Below are positions 1-7,638 of a stretch of 52,266 nt of DNA, piece by piece. The position numbers were made by a program, and so were the translations under genes. The notes beneath the pieces were generated by a model. That model did no database searches and had not been told where the DNA came from. It worked only from the letters and a program-made list of their open reading frames with translations. Position 1 is the first letter of the stretch, and each line of letters starts with the position of its first letter. The stretch is from a virus: positions 1 to 52,266 of the IMG/VR virus record IMGVR_UViG_3300017527_000718. The stretch is one strand, 5' to 3'.

Positions 1-366
1 CTCGTCCTCGTCATCGGGCTCGGGCTCGGTCGACTTCTTCCCCCTCTTTCCCCGTCTCTTCTTGGGCTTGGGCTCGGGCTCGTCCTCCGGCTCGTCCTCC
101 GGCTTGGGCTTGGGCTTGGGTGATCTCAGATCCTCGCCAATAACCACATCCACCTCACCTTCGGCATCTTTGATGTCGTCGAGAATGTCATTCAGCCGCT
201 CACGCTCATCCTCATCCTCGACCACATCCTCGTCGACCTCAATTTCCTCGATGAATGCCAGTTCACCAAGTTTTCTCGTCATCCGGTTTTTTGTCCACTT
301 CCGGCACGTCTTGAAACCCAGTCCCTCACACAGGGCCACAGCATCGTCTCGCAGTACTTTCAACAT
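1..366 (-). CDS. Hypothetical acidic/basic tail protein, 3' end cut by window edge
   Basis: The frame starts at an ATG at 366 preceded by AAGGGAG at a good distance and stays open to base 1, so the C-terminus is missing. The first 30 or so residues look globular, with a CRKWTKNRMTRK segment. They are followed by an acidic stretch of D/E/V residues and then a low-complexity tail of alternating KP, EP and DE repeats with a KKRRGKRGKK patch. It is the gene after the DnaB-like helicase. I do not recognise the family; a DNA-associated accessory role is only a guess from the charged tail. Confidence 0.7.
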   Translation of the reverse strand, partial: MLKVLRDDAVALCEGLGFKTCRKWTKNRMTRKLGELAFIEEIEVDEDVVEDEDERERLNDILDDIKDAEGEVDVVIGEDLRSPKPKPKPEDEPEDEPEPKPKKRRGKRGKKSTEPEPDDEDE

Positions 367-450
367 CTGAATCTCCCTTAGATCTAGTAAACCCAAAATT
401 GGTCTCGTCAGCCTATACTACAGCCAAACCAATCAGCTGTTACCATAAAA

Positions 451-1821
451 TCAGAAAACAGATCTCACTATTGGCATCCCCAAGCCCAAACACGCAGCCA
501 CATGGACCACACGAGTCTCGACAAACTCGCCCTCGCGTCGTACCAAGTAATTAACCCTGATCGTGCCCCGGTCCTTGTCCTTCTCAGATGTGTTCAATCC
601 CCACATCGCAGTCACATGATCATATTTCCGCCGGTCATCGGCGAAGTTCTCCCGTCTGAGCAGATCTGATTTCATTGCCTTAGAATCTGCCTGCGTAGCA
701 GTTGCGACAAGGCAATGATACTCCTGCGTGATCCGCCTGAGATGCTTCCAGTTCTCGTTGATCTGATCTCGTTTATCCATGACACCAACCGGTGGGGCCA
801 GGATGTCAGCATAATCAATCACAACAACATCTGGTGCCCATCCTTCACCAGCCCAGTCAGATAATTGGCTGCTTATCATGTCCACAGTCAGGCTACTGTT
901 CGGGAAGCACAACAGCCGGAAACGATCTTTTCCTGCCGTGACCTTGCGCCAACCATGGAAGCAGTCTTGTGCTGTGATTGCCTGGTAACTAACCTCTTCG
1001 GTTACCAAATCATCTCTTGTCCCGAAGCTCACGGGGCGCACATACACCCCACCCCTAGTAGGACGACGCAGACATCTCTGCCCCAACCGTCGAAGTATCT
1101 GCCGCTTGCTCAGGTCGCCGGCCTCGCAATACACCACCCGCTTGCGGCGTCTCACAGCTCGATAAGCCAGATCAATCAGCCACCAGGTTTTCCCCACCTT
1201 CGCTGTGCCAAGGAATGCAACGAACGAATCCCGTGACAGCTCATCCTCCACGAATTGGCCAAGGGCCCCCGGATACCGGATCAAGACGTTGTTATCGGAA
1301 TGATCAAACGAATCCTGCCAGCACTCAAAATCAGATCCTGGCCTGATGATGCTCCCTGTACCCAATTCCAACCTAGAATACCTGGCCAGCTTATCATGAG
1401 CATCCACCACATGCCTTCTGTCCAGATCGGCCTCAACCTGACGGATGAGCTTCTCCATGCGGACCTGATTGAACAGCCGGCCTGCTATGTCCAGCACATA
1501 TTCCTGTGATCCCCCATCCCCCAACTTTTCATAATCCGACATCACATGTCGAATCAGCTTTTCCATCAACTGGACCTCACCATCCCCATTTCTGGTGACT
1601 GCCCATTCGTCGAACCGGGACTCCAGATCAGCTCCTATTGGATTATCATACGAGCGGAAGTGCTGCACACACCAAGATGCCAGTCGATTCTCACACGACC
1701 CTGAAAACAGCCCCCCGACGTCCCAATGCGAAGACACACGGGCACATACAACCGGATCTGCTACCATCGAACCAAGCACCCGCCTGATATCAGATCCTTC
1801 CGTGGCCTTCTTAACCTTCAC
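451..1821 (-). CDS. DnaB-like replicative helicase
   Basis: 456 aa, about the length of DnaB-family helicases. The first 150 residues resemble the helical DnaB N-terminal domain. The ATPase core has a Walker A (GTAKVGKTWW, about residue 204) and a Walker B (VVVIDYADI, about residue 336), followed by a helicase segment with TATQAD. It would unwind DNA ahead of the phage fork. Its start overlaps the stop of the upstream initiator-like gene by 4 nt, so the two are probably translationally coupled. The neighbouring primase and initiator fit a self-contained replisome. A loader-type RecA-fold ATPase is the alternative. Confidence 0.85.
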   Translation of the reverse strand: MKVKKATEGSDIRRVLGSMVADPVVCARVSSHWDVGGLFSGSCENRLASWCVQHFRSYDNPIGADLESRFDEWAVTRNGDGEVQLMEKLIRHVMSDYEKLGDGGSQEYVLDIAGRLFNQVRMEKLIRQVEADLDRRHVVDAHDKLARYSRLELGTGSIIRPGSDFECWQDSFDHSDNNVLIRYPGALGQFVEDELSRDSFVAFLGTAKVGKTWWLIDLAYRAVRRRKRVVYCEAGDLSKRQILRRLGQRCLRRPTRGGVYVRPVSFGTRDDLVTEEVSYQAITAQDCFHGWRKVTAGKDRFRLLCFPNSSLTVDMISSQLSDWAGEGWAPDVVVIDYADILAPPVGVMDKRDQINENWKHLRRITQEYHCLVATATQADSKAMKSDLLRRENFADDRRKYDHVTAMWGLNTSEKDKDRGTIRVNYLVRREGEFVETRVVHVAACLGLGMPIVRSVF

Positions 1822-2870
1822 AGAATCCCCCGATCAACTGTTCCGGGCTCCAAGCCCATCGATACCAAAATAGCATCCACCCGGCTCTGCAGCACGGCTC
1901 CAGGCCCATGCTTGTTAAAATACCTGGACCTCAGCTCATCAATATCAACCCCGCTTCTCACATGAGCACCGTTGCCAGATTCGTGCTCACGATCCCAATT
2001 CAGTTTAGCATCTCGGATTGCTGTCCACTTCAAAAACAGATCATCACTGCGCCTGATTCTTGGAACATACTGATCATTGCCGTGGGCCTTCAGCCAAACG
2101 ATGATTGTTTTGATTTCTGATTTTTCAACCTTTCGCTCTGTGCGAATGCGGCAGATGCTCTTTGCGAGGGATTGAATTGAGACAGGATTTTTCCCTTTCG
2201 TTCCATGCATCAGATCCGAATCGAGGAGTACCAAAGCCTCTCGAAGATGTCCCCCTGCTTGTTCGTCCCACTCATCACAAATCAAACCGGCAGGTCGGGG
2301 CCGTTTTCGGCCCCGCTGCTCTGCAGTTTTCTTCTTACTCTGTTTCTTCTTACTATATATCGACCCCTTTCGGGCGCCACCGGTCGCGCCGTTTCGGGCG
2401 TCACCGGTCGCGCCGTTTCGGGCGTCACCGGTCGACCCCTTTCGGGCGTCACCGGTCGACCCCTTTCGGGCGCCACCGGGGTTCTTCTTGTCCCAATCCG
2501 CAATGATCTGAGCTACCAATTCTGTGTTGATCTGCACATAACGTCGAGCTGGCATTTTCATTCGCCGAAATCTGATAAGGGGACAATCCTCATCAGCTAA
2601 ATGATTGAGCAATCGGGTTTGCATCTTGCCCGTAATAGACAGCTCCTGCTCCATTTTCTGAGCAGTACAAAAGAACCAGCCCTCATCCGCTTTGCTACTT
2701 ATTGATCCCCTGATCCGACTGTAATAGTTGATCAGATAGTGGAGAATGCAGGCTGCTTCCATACCAACCTGCTCGACAAGTGCTCGATGCACCGGGAACC
2801 ACCCTGCATGGCTGATCAGATTTGTAATCAGAGCGTCGAATCGATCATCCGACCATTTCCGGCCGTCCAT
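1818..2870 (-). CDS. Replication initiator / replisome organiser-like protein
   Basis: 350 aa. The N-terminal 120 residues (WFPVHRALVEQVGMEAACIL onward) resemble the winged-helix domain of phage replication initiators. A linker follows with five 8-residue repeats of the type TGDARKGS (about residues 131-170), then a lysine-rich KKKQSKKK patch. The C-terminal half is unassigned. It sits directly upstream of the DnaB-like helicase with a 4-nt overlap, as phage O/P-type pairs do. At the DNA level the repeats are exact 24-mers and may be the origin. The role is inferred from fold-like pattern and position. Confidence 0.7.
   Translation of the reverse strand: MDGRKWSDDRFDALITNLISHAGWFPVHRALVEQVGMEAACILHYLINYYSRIRGSISSKADEGWFFCTAQKMEQELSITGKMQTRLLNHLADEDCPLIRFRRMKMPARRYVQINTELVAQIIADWDKKNPGGARKGSTGDARKGSTGDARNGATGDARNGATGGARKGSIYSKKKQSKKKTAEQRGRKRPRPAGLICDEWDEQAGGHLREALVLLDSDLMHGTKGKNPVSIQSLAKSICRIRTERKVEKSEIKTIIVWLKAHGNDQYVPRIRRSDDLFLKWTAIRDAKLNWDREHESGNGAHVRSGVDIDELRSRYFNKHGPGAVLQSRVDAILVSMGLEPGTVDRGIL
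2297..2480. repeat. Candidate replication origin: hairpin, AT-rich tract and five 24-bp iterons
   Basis: Five contiguous 24-bp repeats occupy 2361-2480 with the core TTTCGGGCGYCACCGG. Units 2 and 3 are identical; the others differ at a few positions. Next to them is an AT-rich pyrimidine tract (2326-2360, ending in ATATAT), and beyond that a perfect 7-bp hairpin with a TTTT loop (2297-2314). All lie inside the initiator-like gene. Repeats plus AT-rich DNA inside an initiator gene is the layout of the lambda origin in gene O. The alternative is that this is only a repetitive protein linker. Confidence 0.5.
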
Positions 2871-3135
2871 TCTGTTTGCCCTTGTTCAATTCTATGAGAG
2901 CCTCGTTTATGGCACGGGTGACCCAATCCTCCCGGAGCTTGTTGATGCCAGTTTCCAGGGCCAACCGTTCCTTCATGACGCGCCCAAACAAGCGGATCAA
3001 GTCCATCGAAGTTTCTGGTGGCAACTGCAGCATGTCGATTGTTTGCAAAGCAACTTCGACGGCGTTATTGGCCCCCCGACCATATTGGACATGGGTGTAC
3101 TTGACTCGCCCACGGACTTTTGCCGACTTGTGCAT
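2845..3135 (-). CDS. Hypothetical protein
   Basis: 96 aa, basic at the N-terminus and helical in the middle (EVALQTIDMLQLPPETSMDL). It overlaps the start of the initiator-like gene by 26 nt, so it is the first gene of the replication group. The ATG at 3135 is preceded by GGTGAG, a modest ribosome binding site. An intrinsic terminator hairpin ends only about 24 nt upstream of this start, which suggests that its expression is gated. No family recognised. Confidence 0.65.
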   Translation of the reverse strand: MHKSAKVRGRVKYTHVQYGRGANNAVEVALQTIDMLQLPPETSMDLIRLFGRVMKERLALETGINKLREDWVTRAINEALIELNKGKQNGRPEMVG

Positions 3136-3158
3136 GTTCTCACCAGGACAAGGCCATT

Positions 3159-3192
3159 AAAAAACCGGCCCTGTTTGGCATTTGGGGCCGGT
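3159..3192 (-). terminator. Intrinsic terminator upstream of the replication genes
   Basis: On the minus strand an 8-bp stem (GACCGGCCC-type arms at 3164-3171 and 3185-3192) is followed directly by six T residues (3159-3164 on the plus strand as A). It ends the unit whose last gene is the small membrane protein at 3315-3701. It lies too close to the next gene for a promoter to fit between them. Confidence 0.8.
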
Positions 3193-3314
3193 CTTTAGGC
3201 ACAACACACAAAGTCGTGATTGTATCATATGCTATGCCCATCAACCGAATGCCCTCGGCCCTTTGTTTTGTGTTTGGTATTCCGCCTTATGATACCAACT
3301 TTCCAACTAGCAAG
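3193..3314 (-). other. Non-coding stretch between two minus-strand genes
   Basis: No credible gene is seen. It holds a short AT-rich segment on the minus strand (TATGATACAAT near 3220-3232) that could be a -10 region, but no convincing -35 box at standard spacing. If a promoter exists here, its transcript would run through the terminator at 3159-3192 before reaching the replication genes. Confidence 0.35.
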
Positions 3315-3701
3315 CTAGGCCAGTTTTCGGTTTTCTGACAGGGTGTTATGCAGCCGCAACTTTTGGTTCTCCATTTCGGCCTTTCTCAGCGTGGTTGCAA
3401 TCTGCACAACCACCCCGGCTGCATGGGCCAACAGCATCAAAATAAACAAGGTCGTGATGCTGCCAGCTAAAGCATTCACCCCCCAAACAACGGACATCAG
3501 CACCAGGGTTGTTTGCGGTTGAAACAAATCCGCAGGTCCGAAGGTGATTAGAAATCCCCAAAAAACATCACATGCCAGTAAGCCACTCAAAATCAAAACC
3601 ATGAGTTTCAGGTGCTCTGCTGCATTAAGCAGCTTGCTCTCCTTGCCTGTTACTCCCACCCGCCCCAAGGATACGTTGGGTCGTGCTGCTGCCGTATTCA
3701 T
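3315..3701 (-). CDS. Small membrane protein with two predicted TM helices
   Basis: 128 aa. Two hydrophobic segments are visible (about residues 32-53, LMVLILSGLLACDVFWGFLI, and about 68-98), separated by a short loop. A charged, probably coiled C-terminus (about residues 103-128) follows. The ATG overlaps the primase stop codon (ATGA) and has GGGAGA upstream. Two TM helices and a charged tail would fit a holin-like protein, but the location among replication genes and the lack of an endolysin nearby make that uncertain. Confidence 0.7.
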   Translation of the reverse strand: MNTAAARPNVSLGRVGVTGKESKLLNAAEHLKLMVLILSGLLACDVFWGFLITFGPADLFQPQTTLVLMSVVWGVNALAGSITTLFILMLLAHAAGVVVQIATTLRKAEMENQKLRLHNTLSENRKLA

Positions 3702-4600
3702 GTCTTTCTCCCTTCACACAAAAAGTCGTTTCTCAACTGGTTGATTTCCTCTGCATCAGCCTCGGCCGGATCTTTCCCGGTCTCCAAGCACAGGTTGAAA
3801 GTCTCACCATCGAATCCACGCAAATCCCCCACCAACTTAGCGGCTCGTGCTTGTCCATCCTCTGTAGCGTCCAGGCAGACAATCCGCCGTGGGTACGACG
3901 CAATTTCGAGCACCTGGGCCCTGCTGTACATCAGACCAAACACGGCCACACCCCCAGGACCGATTGCCCATGCATCAATTGGCCCCTCACAGACCACAGC
4001 CGTATGGTATGCCAAGTCAGCGCCATACAAAACATCTCGGTGCGACAGTGCCTCCTGCTCGGGGCTGGCTGAAATGTACCGGGGTTGGGCACTGCCTATT
4101 GTTCTTGTGGTCCAGCTCACAACGCTGCCCCGAACCGTTATCGGAATCCACAACCGCCAGGCCATCCGGGCTGCCAATCCAATGCCCCGCACCCCCCATA
4201 CAGATGCTATTTCATTCGGATCAAACCCCCTGGCGGCCAAATACCGCCTGTGTGGCCCCCCTAAGCCCTGCATCAGGCCACTGGGCAAGGTTATCCTGCC
4301 GGCTGATTGGTCCCGACGTGGGCCATCCTGTGGCCCCAGATGGCCTGATTCCACGCTTTGTATCAGCTTCTTGACATCAGGCCACCCCCTTCCCGTGATC
4401 TCCATCACCACATCACCCAATCGGTGGCTGCCACATCTCCAGCAGGTGCAGAACCCGTCGCTGAGGCGGATGCCGAGATGCCAACTCGACGTCCCACACC
4501 AGGGGCACTGCAAACCGACCCACCCATGGCGGACGTGCCGATGTGTCCCGCCTTCTCGGCAGGGGATGTTCAGTTCCTTGAGCAGCTCTTCAATTGTCAT
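3698..4600 (-). CDS. DNA primase (zinc-binding + TOPRIM)
   Basis: 300 aa, a compact primase. An N-terminal zinc-binding region has CPWCGTSSWHLGIR and CWRCG (about residues 33-57), as in CHC2-type fingers. A central basic linker is followed by a TOPRIM domain with VVCEGPIDAW (about residue 202, the catalytic Glu) and the LDATEDGQ segment (about residue 241). It makes primers for phage DNA synthesis. Start and stop overlap both neighbours by 4 nt. It has no helicase domain; that function is in the separate DnaB-like gene. Confidence 0.85.
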   Translation of the reverse strand: MTIEELLKELNIPCREGGTHRHVRHGWVGLQCPWCGTSSWHLGIRLSDGFCTCWRCGSHRLGDVVMEITGRGWPDVKKLIQSVESGHLGPQDGPRRDQSAGRITLPSGLMQGLGGPHRRYLAARGFDPNEIASVWGVRGIGLAARMAWRLWIPITVRGSVVSWTTRTIGSAQPRYISASPEQEALSHRDVLYGADLAYHTAVVCEGPIDAWAIGPGGVAVFGLMYSRAQVLEIASYPRRIVCLDATEDGQARAAKLVGDLRGFDGETFNLCLETGKDPAEADAEEINQLRNDFLCEGRKT

Positions 4601-4947
4601 TGCCCACCTCTTTGATTATCCACGCAAAATGTAGGTGGGCGAAGATTGGGCCGATGGACGACGCATTCAACCCGCCGGCCCTCTTCTGCCAGCAAAACCT
4701 GGTCGATCCAATCACCGATCTGCATCCTTTCAGCTACTCTGCTTATACAGTCAATGCACAAGCACCCATTCCGGCGGCGTCTCTTTCTCACATCTGTGCA
4801 TCCACACCTTGGACATACCCAGCTTGGTGGCTGCAATCCCAGGCGTCGTTGGCCTTGTGGCTTTGGCCAGCCATCAGGTCTGAGATCAATACAACCTGAT
4901 TCTGGCGGACCCATTTGATCCCGTTCTGTCATGTTTTGCACCCTCAT
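4597..4947 (-). CDS. Small zinc-ribbon protein
   Basis: 116 aa. A CPRCGCTDVRKRRRRNGCLCIDC motif (about residues 45-67) is a probable four-cysteine zinc ribbon with a basic loop, suggesting nucleic-acid binding. The ends are low in hydrophobics. The stop overlaps the primase start by 4 nt and the start overlaps the stop of the HD-domain gene upstream. It may be a primase partner; no family assigned. Confidence 0.7.
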   Translation of the reverse strand: MRVQNMTERDQMGPPESGCIDLRPDGWPKPQGQRRLGLQPPSWVCPRCGCTDVRKRRRRNGCLCIDCISRVAERMQIGDWIDQVLLAEEGRRVECVVHRPNLRPPTFCVDNQRGGQ

Positions 4948-5414
4948 GGTTCTCTGCCCTCAACAACCTGCTGTAATAACCGTTTGGCTGCATCGGTGGA
5001 CAGCAATTCAGGATCTGGCACGATGCCGACCCGAGGCAGATCAAGTCGGTCGGCATCCCAACAGGCCCCTATTGTAGGGTCTTCTGTTACCAGAGCCTCG
5101 TTGTGCATGGCGAGCGCGTAGTGGAGTTTCTGAAATCGAAGCTCATCGATTGGTAAGTGCATGAATTGGAACAACTCGCAAGCGAAATCGGCGGCCCGCC
5201 GGCCGTGGTCTGGATCAGACAGTTCACCCTGACGCTTGCAGTCGTGCAGAATCGCAAACAACCGCACGACAACCACATCCACACGGCCGTCCATTTTGGC
5301 AATCCTAACTCCGTTTCGTTCCACCCGATGCCAGTGCTTCGGCCCATGATCTCCACCCTCCAGCACAAACACCAAACGGGCAGCTTTTCGGAGATCTCTG
5401 TAATCCACACTCAT
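4944..5414 (-). CDS. HD-domain phosphohydrolase-like protein
   Basis: 156 aa. It follows a known bacterial HD-superfamily pattern: HGPKHWHRV (about residues 23-31), then LFAILHDCKR with the HD pair, DPDHGRRAA, and near the end GACWDADRLDLPRVGI. These supply the metal-binding His and Asp residues. Substrate is unknown; nucleotides are common for this superfamily. Both ends overlap neighbouring genes by 4 nt. Confidence 0.8.
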   Translation of the reverse strand: MSVDYRDLRKAARLVFVLEGGDHGPKHWHRVERNGVRIAKMDGRVDVVVVRLFAILHDCKRQGELSDPDHGRRAADFACELFQFMHLPIDELRFQKLHYALAMHNEALVTEDPTIGACWDADRLDLPRVGIVPDPELLSTDAAKRLLQQVVEGREP

Positions 5415-5767
5415 TGTACGACCTCGTAGACGGACACATGGAATGTTCTGATCTTGTCTGGTTTCCAGTCAACGGGTTGTTTACGAAGCCAATCGTCAAA
5501 ATCTATGTATGTGCCATCCCAAGCACCCCTATATGCTAACAGCTCTTCCGGCCTCCATTCAAAATAAGTGGTTTGGTTTATTCCCTGGAAGGGTCGGATG
5601 CTGATTTCCAAGGCATCCTTACTGGGACGGTTCGAGAACACCAACACGATCCTCTCCGGGCATTGCTCGAAGAAATCAATAATGAAGTCCCCACACACAG
5701 GGGCCACTCCACCCCTCCCCTCGTAAATACCCCCACCCAACGTCAAGACAGGCGTTTCAAATTTCAT
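5411..5767 (-). CDS. Hypothetical protein
   Basis: 118 aa, mixed alpha/beta composition with a glycine-rich start (LTLGGGIYEGRGG) and aromatic residues in the second half. The ATG at 5767 has TAGGAG about 8 nt upstream and the stop overlaps the HD gene by 4 nt. Family not recognised. Confidence 0.7.
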   Translation of the reverse strand: MKFETPVLTLGGGIYEGRGGVAPVCGDFIIDFFEQCPERIVLVFSNRPSKDALEISIRPFQGINQTTYFEWRPEELLAYRGAWDGTYIDFDDWLRKQPVDWKPDKIRTFHVSVYEVVQ

Positions 5768-5816
5768 CGGATCAAGCTCCTAATCGTAGTCATAAACGGA
5801 AATGGGTTTCCACTAT

Positions 5817-6515
5817 TCACATGCAAGTTCCCAGGTACAAAGGCTCATCCTTAGCCAGCGACCGTTTCATGGCTTTGACCAATTCGTTTCCCAATCTGTA
5901 CATATACTGCTTTGCACGAAACCGACTGGTGTTTTCGATATTGTGCATGGTCGAGGTGCTGTTGTGTCTGTAGTCGTCGTACTCTGTGATGTCACGCAGA
6001 AACGAAAGGGTGCTCTCCTCAATCAGCCCGATCATTTCGGCCGTGGTGTCGGTCTGGTGTATGGCCTGCTTGAAAACATACTTGAGCATCACTCGAATCT
6101 CACGACCAACCTCAACCGCATCAAACAACCCCTCACCGCTCCAGGCCATGACATGACCACAGCCCATGATGTGACAGCTGCTCAACTCCTTCCTGAACTT
6201 GCGGATGACGGCTCGGCGCGATCTGTAATGCCTTAGCACGGCAATATAGGTCTCACGGACCAGTTGCTGCACCCTCTTGTCAGCCCACTCCCGAGCCAAT
6301 TCGACCATGCGTTGATCCGCCTTGGCCTTTTCCTCGGCCTCGTGTCTCTTCTTCCTCTCAGCCAGCACATCCATAGCCATGTCCAGCAATGCCTGTTTCG
6401 ACATCTGTTTGCGGGCATATCCCCCGTGTTTCGTGTTTGCGAGCCCCTCCAGAAGCTCATCCTTGGTCCACTTGCAGACCTGATCCTGTCCGAGATTGTG
6501 GTGTAGGGTTTTCAT
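5817..6515 (-). CDS. Hypothetical, helical, charged protein
   Basis: 232 aa from the ATG at 6515, chosen over an upstream ATG at 6557 because AAAGGAGAA lies 7 nt before it. Residues 1-90 contain KWTKDELLEGLANTK and a strongly helical, charged region (AERKKRHEAEEKAKAD) that probably forms a coiled coil. A second helical part has HIMGCGHV. No catalytic motif is seen. It may be a DNA-associated or assembly factor. Confidence 0.7.
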   Translation of the reverse strand: MKTLHHNLGQDQVCKWTKDELLEGLANTKHGGYARKQMSKQALLDMAMDVLAERKKRHEAEEKAKADQRMVELAREWADKRVQQLVRETYIAVLRHYRSRRAVIRKFRKELSSCHIMGCGHVMAWSGEGLFDAVEVGREIRVMLKYVFKQAIHQTDTTAEMIGLIEESTLSFLRDITEYDDYRHNSTSTMHNIENTSRFRAKQYMYRLGNELVKAMKRSLAKDEPLYLGTCM

Positions 6516-6578
6516 CTGGGTTCTCCTTTGGTGGGTGGGGCATTCACACCCCAACAATAAGGCCCAGCTGTTCCAAAA

Positions 6579-6890
6579 CTAGTCTTGTTTGGCTGATACC
6601 ACGTTGCCATCAACCCGATCGAAGATTCGTGATTGGTAGTCGTTCGGCCGGAACCATCGGGCTAGCAGGTAAATGCCGTTAGTTTGCATCGGCCGTAGTG
6701 ACTTGCAGGGGAACCATATTGGACCATAGTCGGTCGACAACCGAACGGCCTTGGTTGTGAGCTGCTCAACGCGGCCCCAAAGTATCCTGGTGCCGATGCA
6801 ACCGTGGCCCATGGCACAGCCAATCATTACGCCAATTTCTGAGTCGAGGTCAAAAGGCTTTTCAATATTCCCTGATTGCTCAGTCCCCAT
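6579..6890 (-). CDS. Hypothetical protein
   Basis: 103 aa with a compact, beta-rich composition (WGRVEQLTTKAVRLSTDYGP). The ATG at 6890 follows GGGAGGGG with good spacing and lies just after the upstream stop. It is part of the short run of genes driven by the promoter at 7517-7544. Family not recognised. Confidence 0.7.
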   Translation of the reverse strand: MGTEQSGNIEKPFDLDSEIGVMIGCAMGHGCIGTRILWGRVEQLTTKAVRLSTDYGPIWFPCKSLRPMQTNGIYLLARWFRPNDYQSRIFDRVDGNVVSAKQD

Positions 6891-6893
6891 TAT

Positions 6894-7217
6894 TCACCCC
6901 TCCCGAAATCGAATGCTAACGTAGTAGTAACAATCGTGAGCGTCCTCGCCAACAACCCCCAAAACACTGGGCTCGGTCGGCAGCCAATGCCCACCCCGAT
7001 CGGCCACGATCTGGGCCTCCAAATCGTCGGCATCGTAGCCCATCGAGGCGATCTGCTCCAGGCAATCCTGGCCAGCCTCAGCCGGGCTGTTGCCGATCCC
7101 GGTTACCACCTGGCTGAAGTCGGTATATGCTACCCCGCAGCCCTGGAAGTAGTCGGAATACATGATTCCGTGGTCAACAATCTCGAAGTCGCCAATCTTC
7201 ACATCTGTATTTGTCAT
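6894..7217 (-). CDS. Hypothetical acidic protein
   Basis: 107 aa, acidic, resembling small phage regulatory-region proteins in which a beta-rich domain repeats GIMYSDYFQGCGVAYTDF-type segments. GGGAGAG precedes the ATG, which overlaps the region of the upstream stop. It is the second gene after the promoter at 7517-7544. Function unknown. Confidence 0.7.
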   Translation of the reverse strand: MTNTDVKIGDFEIVDHGIMYSDYFQGCGVAYTDFSQVVTGIGNSPAEAGQDCLEQIASMGYDADDLEAQIVADRGGHWLPTEPSVLGVVGEDAHDCYYYVSIRFREG

Positions 7218-7218
7218 T

Positions 7219-7476
7219 TCAGCTCTCCCTTCCCTTCTTGATCCCGTTCTCCAGGCTGCTTTTGTACCTATTCACCAGCCGGCGAAGTGCTTCGATCCTG
7301 GGAAGCACGTTTTTCTCTGCCAATTCGGGGGCCAGAATGTTTGGGCCCAGCCCGAACTTCCTGGCGGTCCCGACCTGCTGGGCCGTTCCTTCTACCTCAT
7401 CCTTGAGGAAGCCTACCAATTCCTCCAGGTCGGAGGTGGCTTTTTCCATGAAGGCTACCAATTCGCGGGCGTCCAT
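7219..7476 (-). CDS. Hypothetical helical protein, first gene after operator-promoter P1
   Basis: 85 aa, almost entirely helical (MDARELVAFMEKATSDLEEL), ending in a basic segment. The ATG follows AAAGGAG in the shared leader and lies about 40 nt downstream of the -10 box of P1. It is therefore probably under the same repressor as the units at 12.5, 14.4, 15.4 and 15.8 kb. No family assigned. Confidence 0.75.
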   Translation of the reverse strand: MDARELVAFMEKATSDLEELVGFLKDEVEGTAQQVGTARKFGLGPNILAPELAEKNVLPRIEALRRLVNRYKSSLENGIKKGRES

Positions 7477-7516
7477 CTTTTTCTCCTTTCGTGGTTCCCT
7501 TTCTTCATCTACTACT

Positions 7517-7544
7517 ATTATAGCGTCTGACGCTATAAAGTCAA
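7517..7544 (-). promoter_or_regulatory. Promoter P1 with perfect 21-bp palindromic operator
   Basis: Minus strand: TTGACT (7539-7544), 16-nt spacer, TATAAT (7517-7522). A perfect palindrome, TTATAGCGTC-T/A-GACGCTATAA, covers 7518-7538, so it fills the spacer and most of the -10 box. A repressor bound here would block RNA polymerase. The leader that follows (TAGTAGTAGATGA...AAAGGGAACCACGAAAGGAG) is shared with P2-P4. Confidence 0.85.
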
Positions 7545-7590
7545 CAGCATAAAGGCCAAAAACCGACTGGAATCTGGTAATTTTGCCATC

Positions 7591-7637
7591 CCCCTGGGCC
7601 CCGCAAATCGCGTATGAGCCCCCGCATGCCCCAGGGG
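7591..7637 (-). other. Inverted repeat just after the SNF2 helicase stop
   Basis: Arms CCCCTGGG (7591-7598) and CCCAGGGG (7630-7637) pair perfectly, with a 31-nt GC-rich interior. It begins 2 nt after the helicase stop codon and lies just upstream of promoter P1. There is no T-run on the minus strand, so it is not a standard intrinsic terminator. It may be an mRNA 3'-end structure. Confidence 0.45.
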
Positions 7638-7638
7638 C

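Noticed and set aside
2361-2480. CRISPR array
   Set aside because: The 24-bp repeats are contiguous with no spacers and code for a protein repeat.
3612-4634. 340-codon plus-strand frame over the primase and membrane gene
   Set aside because: Cys/Ser/Pro-rich shadow composition with no domain; the minus-strand primase explains the bases.
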